Below, piece by piece: positions 1-10,542 of a DNA stretch of 64,000 nucleotides. The notes under the pieces were generated by a model. The model saw nothing but the letters and a program-made list of their open reading frames with translations. It made no database searches and was not told the origin of the DNA. Location: contig JAHBMJ010002020.1 in assembly GCA_018398765.1 (NCBI GenBank), forward strand, positions 42,687 to 106,686. The letters run 5' to 3'. A program made the position numbers and the translations under genes. Source of the DNA: Chromera velia (taxonomy: Eukaryota > Sar > Chromeraceae). The stretch's first letter is position 1; each line of letters starts with the position of its first letter.

Positions 1-3000
1 CGGCCGATTCTCACACAAGGTGACGCAACAACCACTTTTCGGATCAGGACGCTTTCGGGCATTTGCCCTTTCATCAGTTTCGCGTTCTCTTTCGATTTCT
101 TTCTTTCGTTCTTTCCCCTTTTTCGAAAAGAGAGTCTCGCCCAGATCCGCGCTTGTGTTGCAATGAGAGTCAGCTGGTGCGCATGCTTATGGTCGTTCAG
201 ATTGACAGAAACGGTGGAAAGGAAAAACAAGGCCAGGTTGTCAGTCCTGAGAAAAGGGATGAGCCGAAACAGAGAGAGCGGGAGGGAACACACATACACT
301 CATTCGCTCTTCTTGTTGCCCCTGTTCACTTTTCCATTCACTCACACATCTCTGCGTCGCATCCGCCTGCTTCCCATTCATTCATCCATCCATCCATCCA
401 TCCATCTATTCATCGATCCGGTCGGCAGGGCACTCGATCGGTCGGTCGGTCGGGAAGTCAAATGGTTCTCTTTTTCTTTTCTTATCCATCTACGATAACA
501 AATCTTTCTCATTCCTTCACTCGCTTTCGATCAGTGTGCTCTTTCCCGCCTCAAGACTGTCCACCTGCTCACTGCATGCTCCGCTTTTCGTTTCTTTTTT
601 CCCTTCCCCTTTTCGGCCTCGTTAGCTTTCGAAAACCCCAGATAGAGTCTCCACTTCTCTCCCACCTCGTGAGAAAGCGGAACCTTCTCTGATCGATCGG
701 GGTCAAACGAAACACAAAGCCATCAAAGGGACATACGGACGGACCAGAACGGAAAGAGAGAGCAACGGGAGAAGCTAGGGCTGCGAGAAAGCAAGCTTGT
801 CGACTCAAATCAGAAGCCGCCAGCCAGTTAATTGCACGGGTCACCCATCGATGCAAGAGAAGAAGAGAGATACAGCAGGAGAGATGCACACAATAAAAAG
901 AGGCCCCTGTACCTTGCCTTGCACCGTCCATGTTCGGCTAATCACTTTACGCCAAATGGGGTGGGTTGCACTCTACCTTCTGACATTCTAGGGGAAGAAC
1001 GAAAGAAGGAAAGAAAGCCAGCCAAACAAGCGGACGGAGAGGAAGGACGGGAGGAGGGAAGAAAAAAAAAAAAAGAAAGAAAAGAAAGAAAAAAAAGAAA
1101 GAAAGAAAGAAGAGAAACAAGGAACCAGTCAGTCACCACCTGAGCAGACACATAGGCCTTCAATGGCCGATGTCCCCTCACGTGAAAGAACCAACACAAA
1201 AGAACAAGTCGAAACCACAAAGTGAATCAAGAGAGAAGAGAAAAAGACAGACACTCCAGTCGACCAGTCAGTGAATCTAGTGGCCGGTGGCTGAGGAAAC
1301 AACCACTCGGCCCGCAGCACAATGCACGTGTGTAAGAAAGTGAAAATGACAAAGAACCATGCAGTACGGAGAAAAATGGAGAACCGTCAAACCCTCACTG
1401 ACCAACTTCCCTCTGTTTCTTTTTCCTCCCGCGAAAGCAGCAAAGCCCGTACACGAGAGCACCTTTATGTGTCAACACGTCCATCCAGCACCCACCAATC
1501 ACTGATCCACAAATGGATTTGGTGATATACAGTCAGTCAAGCACGCAGTCGGGCGGTCGGGGGCAAAGAAGAAGGGAAAACAAAAATGTTTCGATCGTTG
1601 TCAATCAATCAAACAAAAAGGTCCTACAAGGAGGGAAGCAAGGGCCCGACAACCTGCCTAAGGTTCTGCAGTCCTCCATGTCTTGCGTCTTTCTACGCAT
1701 GTTCGCATTGACCTGCTCCCATACCCTTCAGAATTTCTCTAGCATTCTCTCGTTGCTTGACTTCCTTCCTTGTGGGCAGATTGAAGCACTTGCTCATCCG
1801 GCAACAAGGTCGTCAGACACAAGAGGATGTACACAAGGTGGACGAAAGGGAGTGGAACACCCAAAGACACAAATGAAAAGAATGTCAAAAGAAACAAAGT
1901 AGGAAAGCAAGGAAAATGTAAAGAAACCAAGTAAAAAAAGAGACTTTCTGGTCTTCTCTCCTCATACAGTCCTCACACAGTTCTCCGGCATCAAACCCTC
2001 CATGCTTGTCGTAAAGACGAGAACTACGTTGACGACGAATCAAACGATTCAGCCATCAACAGTTTCGGCGTAGTGTGTCCAAGCAAAGATATGGCTTTCG
2101 ACATACTCTTTTAGAAACTCACACACGGGGGCGAAAGACACATCGGCCAGACGATCAAAACTTCAATGGTTGCCCAACCAAACTTGATCGACAGACTTCA
2201 GACAAGCAAACTCATTCTCTCTCTCTCTGCCGGCCTGAAGCCATTCAATCAATACCAGTATCTCGAAGTACCAGACAGTTGATGGACACACAGAACAGGC
2301 AGGAAGAAAGGGAAGCTCCTGGTTCTTTCTCCTTCTTCTACGACTCCGCTGGTCCAATTGTCTTCCTTCGATCCTTTCTACCCGGCCTCTGCAGCTAAGC
2401 CAACTCACTCACTCATTGGAAGAGTCTGGCATAGCCGTCTCTGCCTTCCTTTCCTCCTTTCTTTCTTTCAGTGGGAACGAACATGCTGCATGCATGCATG
2501 CAATCCGTATAGATAGATACAGGAGCGGACAAGAGTTTGCGGGGTCATACGCTTGGATTGTTGCAGGACAGAAGGACACACGCACGCACGCACACACGAC
2601 TGCACGGGGAGTGACCGGCTCAGGCTGCCAAGGAAGCGTGCGGGAAGGCCGTCAAATAGAAACCTCCCGCATTCAATTCGTTTCTCTCCCATGCAGCTTT
2701 GACCAATCATTCCAACAACACACACAGTCGGTGCGCGAAACGACTGAGTGTCCAGCTCAGTCCTCACTGTCCATCCGACCCCTTGAGAGAGGAGAGGCAA
2801 TGAAGACCCCCTCCTCCCTCTCTCCAAGTCCCCCCTCCCGCCCCCACGAGGGCGAGACGGCGGAACGGGAGCGACAAAAACAAAGGAGCACTCACTCTCC
2901 ATCGGCTTACGGCTTCTCCCACATGCCCTACAAGTGCTGATAAAAAAAAAAGAAACGAAAGAACGAAGCAAGTGCAGCAGCTCCAGTGGTCGCCTGTGCA

Positions 3001-5480
3001 AATACAGTCCCCTCACTGCACACATGAAGAGAGCTTCTTGCTTGAATTTCACCCTCCCTTTCTCTTCTTCCTTCTCATCCATCAAATATTCCCTGTCCAA
3101 AGTCTCTCTTGCAATACACGCTCTTTCCCTTTCGACCCCTTTGAACCCTCTCCTCTCATCCTTTATTTTCCATTCTCTCTTTCTTTCTTTTCTTTTTTCT
3201 TGTTTGTTTGCTTCTCTTGCACCTCGAAAGAAGAAATAAGTTGGGAGGCCTCTCTGCTGGCCTCTGACTTCACTTCCTTCCAGCTTCCTTTTTCTTTCTT
3301 TTGCCCCTCCCCGCGACCTTTCTGGTGTTCTCGGAGGATCGGCAGACGAGCCGTCCTGCGTAATTTCACTCATGAAAGAGAAAAGGGAGAACGAAAGAGT
3401 CGCGTCGAAACTCCGTTCTGTCGATGGATCAAAGTTCAGTCATTCTCTTTCGCAGTCAACCATGCCTGTGTTTCTTTCCATACAGACCCACAACAGCGGC
3501 AGACTCCGGACCTCCACACCCCAGCGAGCACAGGTGAATAATTCACATGGACACACACACCTATGCAAGCACAAAACCATTGACAAAAGAGATCGCGCTG
3601 TGAAAGACGCAAAGCCCCTTCACCGTTCCCTCTCTTCCTTCCATGGACTCTCTCTCTCCTTTCCTGGCTGGAGAGATTCTTTCGTCTCCCCCTTCCACCT
3701 GCCCATCTCTCCTTTTCTTTCGACCTCAAAAATCAAACCCGCCCGTTCATTCAACTGGAAATATTTATATGTGGCCCCGTTGTCTTCTTTTCAACAAAGC
3801 TTGCCCCTCCTAAGCACGCAGATTTCATTTCCCTTTCCACCTCCTCTTCCGTTATATCCCATTCCATCCCTTTGACGCACGCCTGTCAAGAAGCTTACTT
3901 CATCATGCCCCTGTGCGACGACCGACCCCCTGACTACTTCCTCGACCTGAGGCGTCACTCAGTGCAGAATCAACCGCACCTTTTTTTTTTTTCAAAGTGA
4001 CGCACGCAGACCCGGGCACCTGCCGAGCGGCTCACAACCACAATTCAACTACCCGCCCGACACCCACATCCACGCCCACAACCGCGCACCCCTCCATGCA
4101 AATTTAAGCTCTGTCAGTCATTTTCGCCCCGTTTCACCAACACACGAAATTTACACATACGAACGAACGAAAAGGGTAAAGACGGAGCAAGAGAAATGCA
4201 GAGAGAGAGAGAGAGAGAGAGATATGGAACGGCGCAGAGAGAGACAGACGGAAAGAAAGAGAAAAAGGGAAGGGGAGAAGGAAGAAAAGAAGCAAGGAAG
4301 CCACCCTGCGCCCCCCTACTTCTCTTCTTTCCGTGCCACCAGTCGGTTCCCACCTCAAATATATCAGAAGAAGACGCATGCACGCACACGCATGCACACG
4401 CACTCACGTATTCACACCCTTACATGCACCCACTTTCTGATTTGGATGACTGGTCTCAACCTTCTTCTCTCTCTGTGTCTTCCTCAAACCAAACAGGCCA
4501 ACATAGAGACGCAGCCTCCAGCCAACCTTTCCGCACGACAACTTAACCTAGCCGCCGTTGTTTTTTTTTTCGGGCTTTCTTTTTTCCCTTGCTTTCTATC
4601 TATGAAAGTTAGGTGGTCGGTATGGCGGCCATTGATTCCTCTTGATTGATTTGCCTGCCCAGCTCTGCATGTGTCTCCGAGGTTAAATAAAGTCGTCGGA
4701 GCATGTGTGTCACGACGCATGAAAGAAAGTGAGAGTAAGGAAAGGTGACTGGTTCTCTCCACCACTCTCTGGCGTGCCCATCGGGAGCGTTGACGCACGC
4801 AAACAGACAGGAAGGCAGACAGACTGACTGACAAGACTCAAAACAACAAACGGGGGTGCTCTCTCTCGTCCTTTCTTCGATCCGACCGACCGACCGATCC
4901 ACCGAGCCATCCGTCATGCACACGATCAAGCAGACGGCCCAGTTGCAGCCCCTGCCTGCCGATCAATCAACCGAATATGAGAGAGAGAGAAAAGCCACCA
5001 CCCTCCTTCCATTCAAACCATCAGTCACTTCTTCTGGGCACGCAAATAGACCGAGTGAGTAAGAAAAAAACCGCTACAGTCACCCTTCTCTCCCCAGACC
5101 CCTCCAAAGCTCACATGATGCGGCGAGCGCCTTCCTTCCTGCAATCAAATCAAACAGGAAAAGCAGCACGCTCTAAGTCCATTTCACGTGCACGCATGCA
5201 ATGATGCACAACCAGAGAAAAAATGAAGTGGAAACAGGCGGCAAGAACAAGGACCTGAGAAAGACATTGCAAAACGGGGGAACAGACGACAAGGGAGGAG
5301 AGGGCCAGGCAAACAGAGAAGGGAAGGGAAGGGAAGGGAACGCAAGGGGAGGCAAGAGACGGGAGGGAATGTAGTGGCGGAAAGAGAAGAGAAGATCAGG
5401 GAGAGGAGCGACGACAAGGAAATGGAAGGGAACAGGGAACGGACTCCGAGACTGACTGCAAGCAAGCGAGTGTGGTCTGT
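1..5480. other. Gene-poor low-complexity region
   Basis: No supportable gene. The stretch is made of purine-rich and pyrimidine-rich blocks with many short tandem motifs: CATC repeats near 385-415, GAAA near 1000-1120, GA near 4200-4225, AGGGA near 5315-5340, plus ACGCACGC and GCATGCATGC runs. Open frames here, the longest about 300 codons on the minus strand at 2468-3373, are rich in Lys/Arg/Glu on one strand and Ser/Phe/Leu on the other, as expected from sequence skew. No domain or clear exon-intron structure was found. It could be a long untranslated region of the minus-strand gene that ends at 5498. Confidence 0.6.
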
Positions 5481-5497
5481 TGTGTCCAATCGTTTCT

Positions 5498-6133
5498 TCA
5501 CTCGCTGGTGCTGCACTCGCTGATTGGCTCATCCACGTAGTCTGTCAGTATCTCATCGTCTCCTTCCTCCTCTTCGTCGGTGTCGAGGAGGTCGTCCGTG
5601 TCATCGCATTCGGGACAGAAGAGGCTGAAGTGGAAAGGTCGAGGCTGCGCCAGAGGTCCTCCGGAGGCCTGTAGAATGGCGACAGACGAGTCACCCGGCT
5701 CTAGGCAGAGGGCATTCAGACAGGAAAGACTGTCACAAGAGGGCACAACAGGCCCCAGAGCTAGGAGGGAAGTTTCTCTGCTGATAAAGTTCGAGGCAAG
5801 GGAGGGCGCGTTAAAGCCTCGAAGAAGAAACTCCTTATGTCTCCTTCGCATCTCCCGAACCTCAGGAGAAACCGCCGCACCGTTCCCTTCCTGAACTGAA
5901 GGGGATCGGCTTTCTTGGCTTTCTCCACTCATACTCTTCCCCTGTTCGGCGACTTCCGTGGTGTTGGAGGTAGAGTTTGAGAGCAAACGCCCTTCAATCA
6001 GCGGATTTTTTTGGGTCGCGTTTTTCTGCTCTCCTTCCTTTGCCACGAGGGTAGCTGCGGGCCCCTCGGCTTGGGCATTTGTTACGGAGAGAGAATCAGA
6101 GGAAGAGGAGTCTGTGCCGTGAGCAGAGATCAT
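5498..6133 (-). CDS. Hypothetical acidic protein, single exon
   Basis: An uninterrupted frame of 211 residues starts at an ATG preceded by an A-rich stretch and ends in a TGA at 5498. The N-terminal half is rich in Ser, Thr, Ala and Glu (MISAHGTDSSSSDS...). The middle (about residues 90-150) is more ordered, with Leu/Cys-containing segments. The C-terminus has one CPEC motif followed by a strongly acidic tail (DTDEEEEGDDEILTD). No family recognised. The gene is divergent from the PCIF1-like gene, with about 450 bases between the two start codons, so they may share a bidirectional promoter. It could also be the last exon of a longer gene, although no upstream exon was identified. Confidence 0.5.
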   Translation of the reverse strand: MISAHGTDSSSSDSLSVTNAQAEGPAATLVAKEGEQKNATQKNPLIEGRLLSNSTSNTTEVAEQGKSMSGESQESRSPSVQEGNGAAVSPEVREMRRRHKEFLLRGFNAPSLASNFISRETSLLALGPVVPSCDSLSCLNALCLEPGDSSVAILQASGGPLAQPRPFHFSLFCPECDDTDDLLDTDEEEEGDDEILTDYVDEPISECSTSE

Positions 6134-6581
6134 TTTTTCTTGGGCAACTCGGCGATGTGTCTGTCAACAACAACGAAACCCAACGTCAGCCTGTCCGGCT
6201 GAGTGATTTAAGACGAAACGGAATTTTCTTCCTTCTCCAGGTGTTTTCTCTCACTGAAGCCAACCTGTTTGATTCAAAGTCACCACACGACTTACGTACG
6301 TCGCTGCTGCTTTTCTCGATTTGGGCAGATGACTGTTAATTCAAGAGGTCAAGTTGCTTCAAAAGGTCTGACAGTCAATTTGAATGAACTGAAATTTCGT
6401 GTGCACGAAATTTTGCATGCACACGAAATTTCGCATGAAATCTTTCGATCGATTGCGCGAAAAAAACGCGACGCGGATCACCCCGGGCATCCCCGGGCGC
6501 GCGGGTCGCGCGTCCGACGCGACGCGTCTGTGAGGCCTCACGCAAAGATCCTGTCTTAATTCATGTTGTCAGGGGCGACAC
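6134..6581. promoter_or_regulatory. Putative bidirectional promoter region with inverted repeat and CG-rich island
   Basis: This is the gap between two divergent start codons. A perfect 15-base inverted repeat has arms at 6391-6405 and 6418-6432 (GAAATTTCGTGTGCA and its complement), with a further CGAAATTT in the spacer and a TGCATGCA at its edge. About 6466-6530 is very CG-rich, with CCCCGGG twice and GCGCGC/GACGCG palindromic words, in contrast to the AT-richer flanks. No TATA box was assigned. A promoter role is inferred from position and from similar islands upstream of other genes in this window. Confidence 0.45.
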
Positions 6582-8918
6582 ATGCTTCCACAGACAGTGC
6601 CGTCTACACGACATTCGCAGTCGCAGGTGTTTCACAATACCTTTCATTCTTTCGGTTCGTCTAGGTGTTCAAAAGAGAGGAAGAGAGCACACAAGGGAAC
6701 ACTGTGTTGTGGGCAGTGTAGAAGGGAAAACAACTCTCAGTCTCAACCCCATGTTCAAGAAGAAATGAAGAAATCGGGCGCATCCAAACAACGCCGAAAG
6801 GAACGGCAAGATCTCTGTCCGCAAAGAGAACGTGGGGACTCGCCAGAGATCACCAATGACGTAGCCCTCCCTCTTCCTCATGCTGTCTCCCCAGAACTCA
6901 AGCATCCCTCTCCTGCATTAGAGGCCTCCCGCTTCAGGGCAGTTCGAGATGTCTTTGCGGCTTTCGAGGATACGGCAGGGCAACACATCGGAGGTAGGAA
7001 GGTGCACAGGCACTTCGAGGATTGGTTGTGGAGCAGAAGAGAAGCAGCCAGGGGGAAAGATCAACAAGAAGTGGAAGAAAGGACGGCAGAAAGCACGCAA
7101 GAAAGTCTCAGGGCCAAGGGGAAAACCGATCCCGTCGTTCCCCTTCTGCCCAAGACAACAGAGCCCGACCCCAGCCTGGTCTCCAAACTGGAGGCCACTG
7201 GGGTCGCTCATGCAGAGGCCACCCAGATTGCTTGCTCTCTTGACGGTGCGTGTCGACGTGCATTCAAAAAGTGGGTGAAACCCTTGAAAGCAGCCCATTG
7301 CGAAGAGGACTATTCAGATGTCCCAACGGTTCACCGTGTCACTGACTTCTCCCAGTCTGCACACCCGCCCTCACAGATCGGGTCGCAGTCGAGTGTAGCA
7401 CAAACTTTTGAGATTCGGTTTGAAGACCTTAGATTTCAAATTCATGGTCTCCACCTGTCCCGCCTGTTTGGTCGTTGGAAGACGGCAAGAGAGGAGAATT
7501 CTTCTTCCGCCCGCAACGAGAGTAAGCCGAAAGGAGGACACCCAAAAGGTCTGACGAACAGGGATGCCCGGGAGTTTGTCAGTGCCGTCTTTTGCTTGTT
7601 GGCACGGTATGCTGCGGCAGCGGGAAGTCCGAAAGGGGGGGCTGACCAGGCGGCATGTCCGAACCCAGCCTTTCAAACGATGCAAACGCACTGGAAGGTT
7701 ACGGCTGAATGCTTTGCATCTGCTTTCAATTCGCGTCTTCCCTCTTTCTGTTCTGCGTTTCCAGATACCGACCTTCCTTTCGGTAGTTTGGGTTCTTTTT
7801 TTGACTTCAAGCCCCTGGAGGGCTCCTTTGAGGCCAATCCCCCTTTCGTTCCTTCAGTTGTTTCTCAGATGGCAAAACACATGGAATTTCTTTTGTCGAA
7901 AGCAGAAAAACGCAAGAAGGCCCTTTCCTTTCTCGTCGTGCTCCCCTCGTGGGGCTCTTCTGAGAAGAGTGTGGACACAGGAAAGAGGGAGGCATGGGGG
8001 GAGGTCAGACACTCCCGTTTCTGCACGCACTGCGAATCCCTCCCTGCGAACACTCACTGCTTTACCTTGGGTTCCCAGCACACTTCAGGTCAGGTACAGC
8101 ACTGCAAGGGAGGGGGGGTCCTGGCAGAATTGCGGCCTGCTGTCACGGGCACAGACCTCATCTGGTTGCAGACACAGGCCGCTGCTGCTCTGTGGCCAGT
8201 GACTGCTGGTGCTGTGAGAGCGCTCGTCGCTTCCTTCGCGTCTCCCCGCATGATCACACAAAGCGGGGGACGGGGGGTGGGTGCAAGTAAGGGAGGAGGG
8301 AAAGTAATGGACTCCGATGGAGAGAAAGAGTCGAAAGAGTGGTTAGCCGCACTGTCTCGTCTTCTCCTCCCCTCAAATTATGAGCAAGAAAAGGGAGATA
8401 AAGAAGTAAAAGAGGAGAAGTTTGCCGGAAGGCCAAGAGACGGGGCAATTCAGGTGTTCAAGGGTGAGAAAGGTGCATCACACGGCGGGGAGGAGGCAGG
8501 GTCAAAAAAGAGAAAAAGGACCAGGGGACCTGAAGAAGAAGAAGGAGGAGAAAAAGAGTTCGTGAAGGCTCGGAAAAGATCGGAAGAGCAAGTAGAACAG
8601 GGAAGGTATCGCGGCAGTTTGAAGGAAAACAAACGGATGAAAGACCCAGAAACAGGGTCTCATTTCTTTTCAGAAAAGAACCAGAATTTGGGCGGGGACA
8701 AAAAAAAGAAGCGAAGAGGGAAGATGGACCTTTCGAGACAAAAGCAAGACCCGAGGTTCATAACGAAAACGGATTCTTTTAAGGAAGAGAGGCGGAAAGG
8801 AGGTAGCGTGAATCCTTTTGCCACGAAGACTTTCGGTCAAAAGAAGTGGACTTCTCCGACAAAACCTCTCAAAAGGGGGTGGAGCAGCGGCAAAAAGGTA
8901 AAAGAAAGAAGTCAATGA
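6582..8918 (+). CDS. PCIF1/CAPAM-like cap-specific adenosine N6-methyltransferase
   Basis: A single exon of 778 codons. The core matches the PCIF1 family, which converts 2'-O-methyladenosine next to the mRNA m7G cap to m6Am using S-adenosylmethionine, in the nucleus. The catalytic NPPF motif is at residues 419-422 inside FGSLGSFFDFKPLEGSFEAN-PPF, a layout close to the animal enzymes. It is followed by a strand-type segment (about residues 443-453, LSFLVVLP) and, near 494-500, FTLGSQH, equivalent to the late SGSQH block of the family. No WW domain was seen at the N-terminus; in animal PCIF1 that domain binds the phosphorylated Pol II CTD. Instead residues 1-110 are Lys/Arg/Gln-rich. The C-terminal ~200 residues form a Lys/Arg/Glu-rich tail, probably nuclear localisation or RNA contact. 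A short out-of-frame upstream ATG (6563) overlaps the start. A later ATG at residue 62 is an alternative start. Confidence 0.88.
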   Translation: MLPQTVPSTRHSQSQVFHNTFHSFGSSRCSKERKRAHKGTLCCGQCRRENNSQSQPHVQEEMKKSGASKQRRKERQDLCPQRERGDSPEITNDVALPLPHAVSPELKHPSPALEASRFRAVRDVFAAFEDTAGQHIGGRKVHRHFEDWLWSRREAARGKDQQEVEERTAESTQESLRAKGKTDPVVPLLPKTTEPDPSLVSKLEATGVAHAEATQIACSLDGACRRAFKKWVKPLKAAHCEEDYSDVPTVHRVTDFSQSAHPPSQIGSQSSVAQTFEIRFEDLRFQIHGLHLSRLFGRWKTAREENSSSARNESKPKGGHPKGLTNRDAREFVSAVFCLLARYAAAAGSPKGGADQAACPNPAFQTMQTHWKVTAECFASAFNSRLPSFCSAFPDTDLPFGSLGSFFDFKPLEGSFEANPPFVPSVVSQMAKHMEFLLSKAEKRKKALSFLVVLPSWGSSEKSVDTGKREAWGEVRHSRFCTHCESLPANTHCFTLGSQHTSGQVQHCKGGGVLAELRPAVTGTDLIWLQTQAAAALWPVTAGAVRALVASFASPRMITQSGGRGVGASKGGGKVMDSDGEKESKEWLAALSRLLLPSNYEQEKGDKEVKEEKFAGRPRDGAIQVFKGEKGASHGGEEAGSKKRKRTRGPEEEEGGEKEFVKARKRSEEQVEQGRYRGSLKENKRMKDPETGSHFFSEKNQNLGGDKKKKRRGKMDLSRQKQDPRFITKTDSFKEERRKGGSVNPFATKTFGQKKWTSPTKPLKRGWSSGKKVKERSQ

Positions 8919-10542
8919 ACAATTTGAAACAATGATAAATTGTGCTGCATGTTGTGTGTTGTGTGTGTACAGTACGTGGAGCATCTTAGGGATATTTGAA
9001 TTTCTGTTTATGGAGCTAGAACTAGAGCTAGAATAACTTAAACTTACATTCTGAAGTTAAATGTAATTCTTCAGATATAAACTTTCGAGTTATGACAGGA
9101 AAACTTTATATTTCTCTGATACTAGCTCTGATAGATCGAGCTTTGAATTGCCTTTAATTCATTAATGAATTTTTAATTGGATTGATTGATTTGTAGAATT
9201 ATTTACGATAGTTAACATGCCCTCTAGGCTCTGGCAGCAATTTAGTGATAATGTAAGTAATCGTTTGAATGATAGTCATTTAAGTGGTGCCCTAGGTGGG
9301 CCCAGGTCAAGCACTGCCGGTGTCAACTCATTCAATGTTAAGTACAGTTGAAGTAGTAGGGGAAGTACTCTAGCAACTAGTCTAGCAAGTACTATAGGTC
9401 AAGTACTGTAGTAAGTTTTGAAATCACATTCTAAATATGTGTTATAATTACTAGGTTAATTGATCAAAAAATTTAATTTATTCCCGAGATGATCTATAGC
9501 GTATCATCTAGGTGCTACATTGCACTATAAATTTTGAAAAAAAGAAATAAAATCATATTTTTTTAAAAATCTTAAAAGAAACGACTTAAATTAAATGAAG
9601 ACAAAAAAAAAATCGCATTAAACTTAGTCTAAAGCCAGGTGCACAAAAAAATCAAAGAAACTAATTGAATGATTTGAATTTCATATATACAAAAAATTTG
9701 CTTATATATATATAAACGAATTTCAAAAAGCAGCCTAGGGAGCCTGAGCAGCAACAATGCAGATTGCAAACTCTGATTTCGTAAAATGCTGCAGCATTGC
9801 TGCTCATGCACGTAATCAACAGCCTGACCGACAGTCACCGACTTACAAAACTTTTTTGGGGGGGACGCAAAAGCATTCCTCGTCCTATTTGAAGAACTTT
9901 CACACACGAGAGAGTCAGGATAGAAAACCTTCCGATGGATGGTCGCATCTGATGACGTTTCCTCTGTCACTCACCTCACTGGTTATTCATGCTCTCTCTC
10001 TTTGTCTCTTTGTCTCTTTGTCTGTTGTTTGTTCACTTGTCCTGTGCCATTTCCGCCCTTTGTCCTCCTTTTCTCGCTTCCTTCCCTCCCTCTTTCCCTT
10101 CCTCCCTCCCTCCCTCCCTCCCTCCCTCCTTTCTTTCTTTCTTTCTTTTTTTTCCTTCCCTCCTTCTGCCTTGTTTCCTACGCGTTGCCCCACTTATTTC
10201 CCAGATCGAATGGAGGCGAAAGAAGATCTGTCCAACCGATGTCGTTGCCCCTCTCCCCCTTATGTATGTATGATCAGACAGACTGCATCATTGCCCCTCG
10301 ATCTAGCTGCAACATTTCCTTCCTCCATCGCCTCTAGCATGCATGCATGCGCTGCAGGAGCGAGCACGAACATCGACGCGAACAATGCTCTCGATTTGTC
10401 ATTGACTGATCGTCCATTAGGCTTCACTCATGTTTGCGCGTCCCTTTCTTCCATCGCCCCGGCATTCAAGGGCAGCATTTTTCTTCTCTTTTTTGTCTTC
10501 TCCCTTTTTTCTCATGCATCGTCGTGTTTTCTGCTTATCGCA
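8919..10542. other. Intergenic region between convergent genes, AT-rich then pyrimidine-rich
   Basis: 8919-9720 is AT-rich with many CTAG, AAGTACTGTAG and TCTAG words and no open frame of note. 9757-10602 carries an open frame on the plus strand, but most of it is translated CT/TTCC repeats (for example 10080-10150), so it is not reported as a gene. The two flanking genes converge here, so this should include both 3' ends. A small inverted repeat (ACAATTT / AAATTGT) lies just after the PCIF1 stop. Confidence 0.5.
10075..10160. repeat. CCTC/TTCC microsatellite
   Basis: A run of CCTC then TTTC tetranucleotides, reading CTCCCTCC... followed by CTTTCTTTC. It is a simple sequence repeat and the source of the long spurious frames around it. 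Confidence 0.9.

Noticed and set aside
2468-3373. 301-codon minus-strand frame
   Set aside because: Composition follows the purine/pyrimidine skew, both strands are open over much of it, and there is no domain or splice support.
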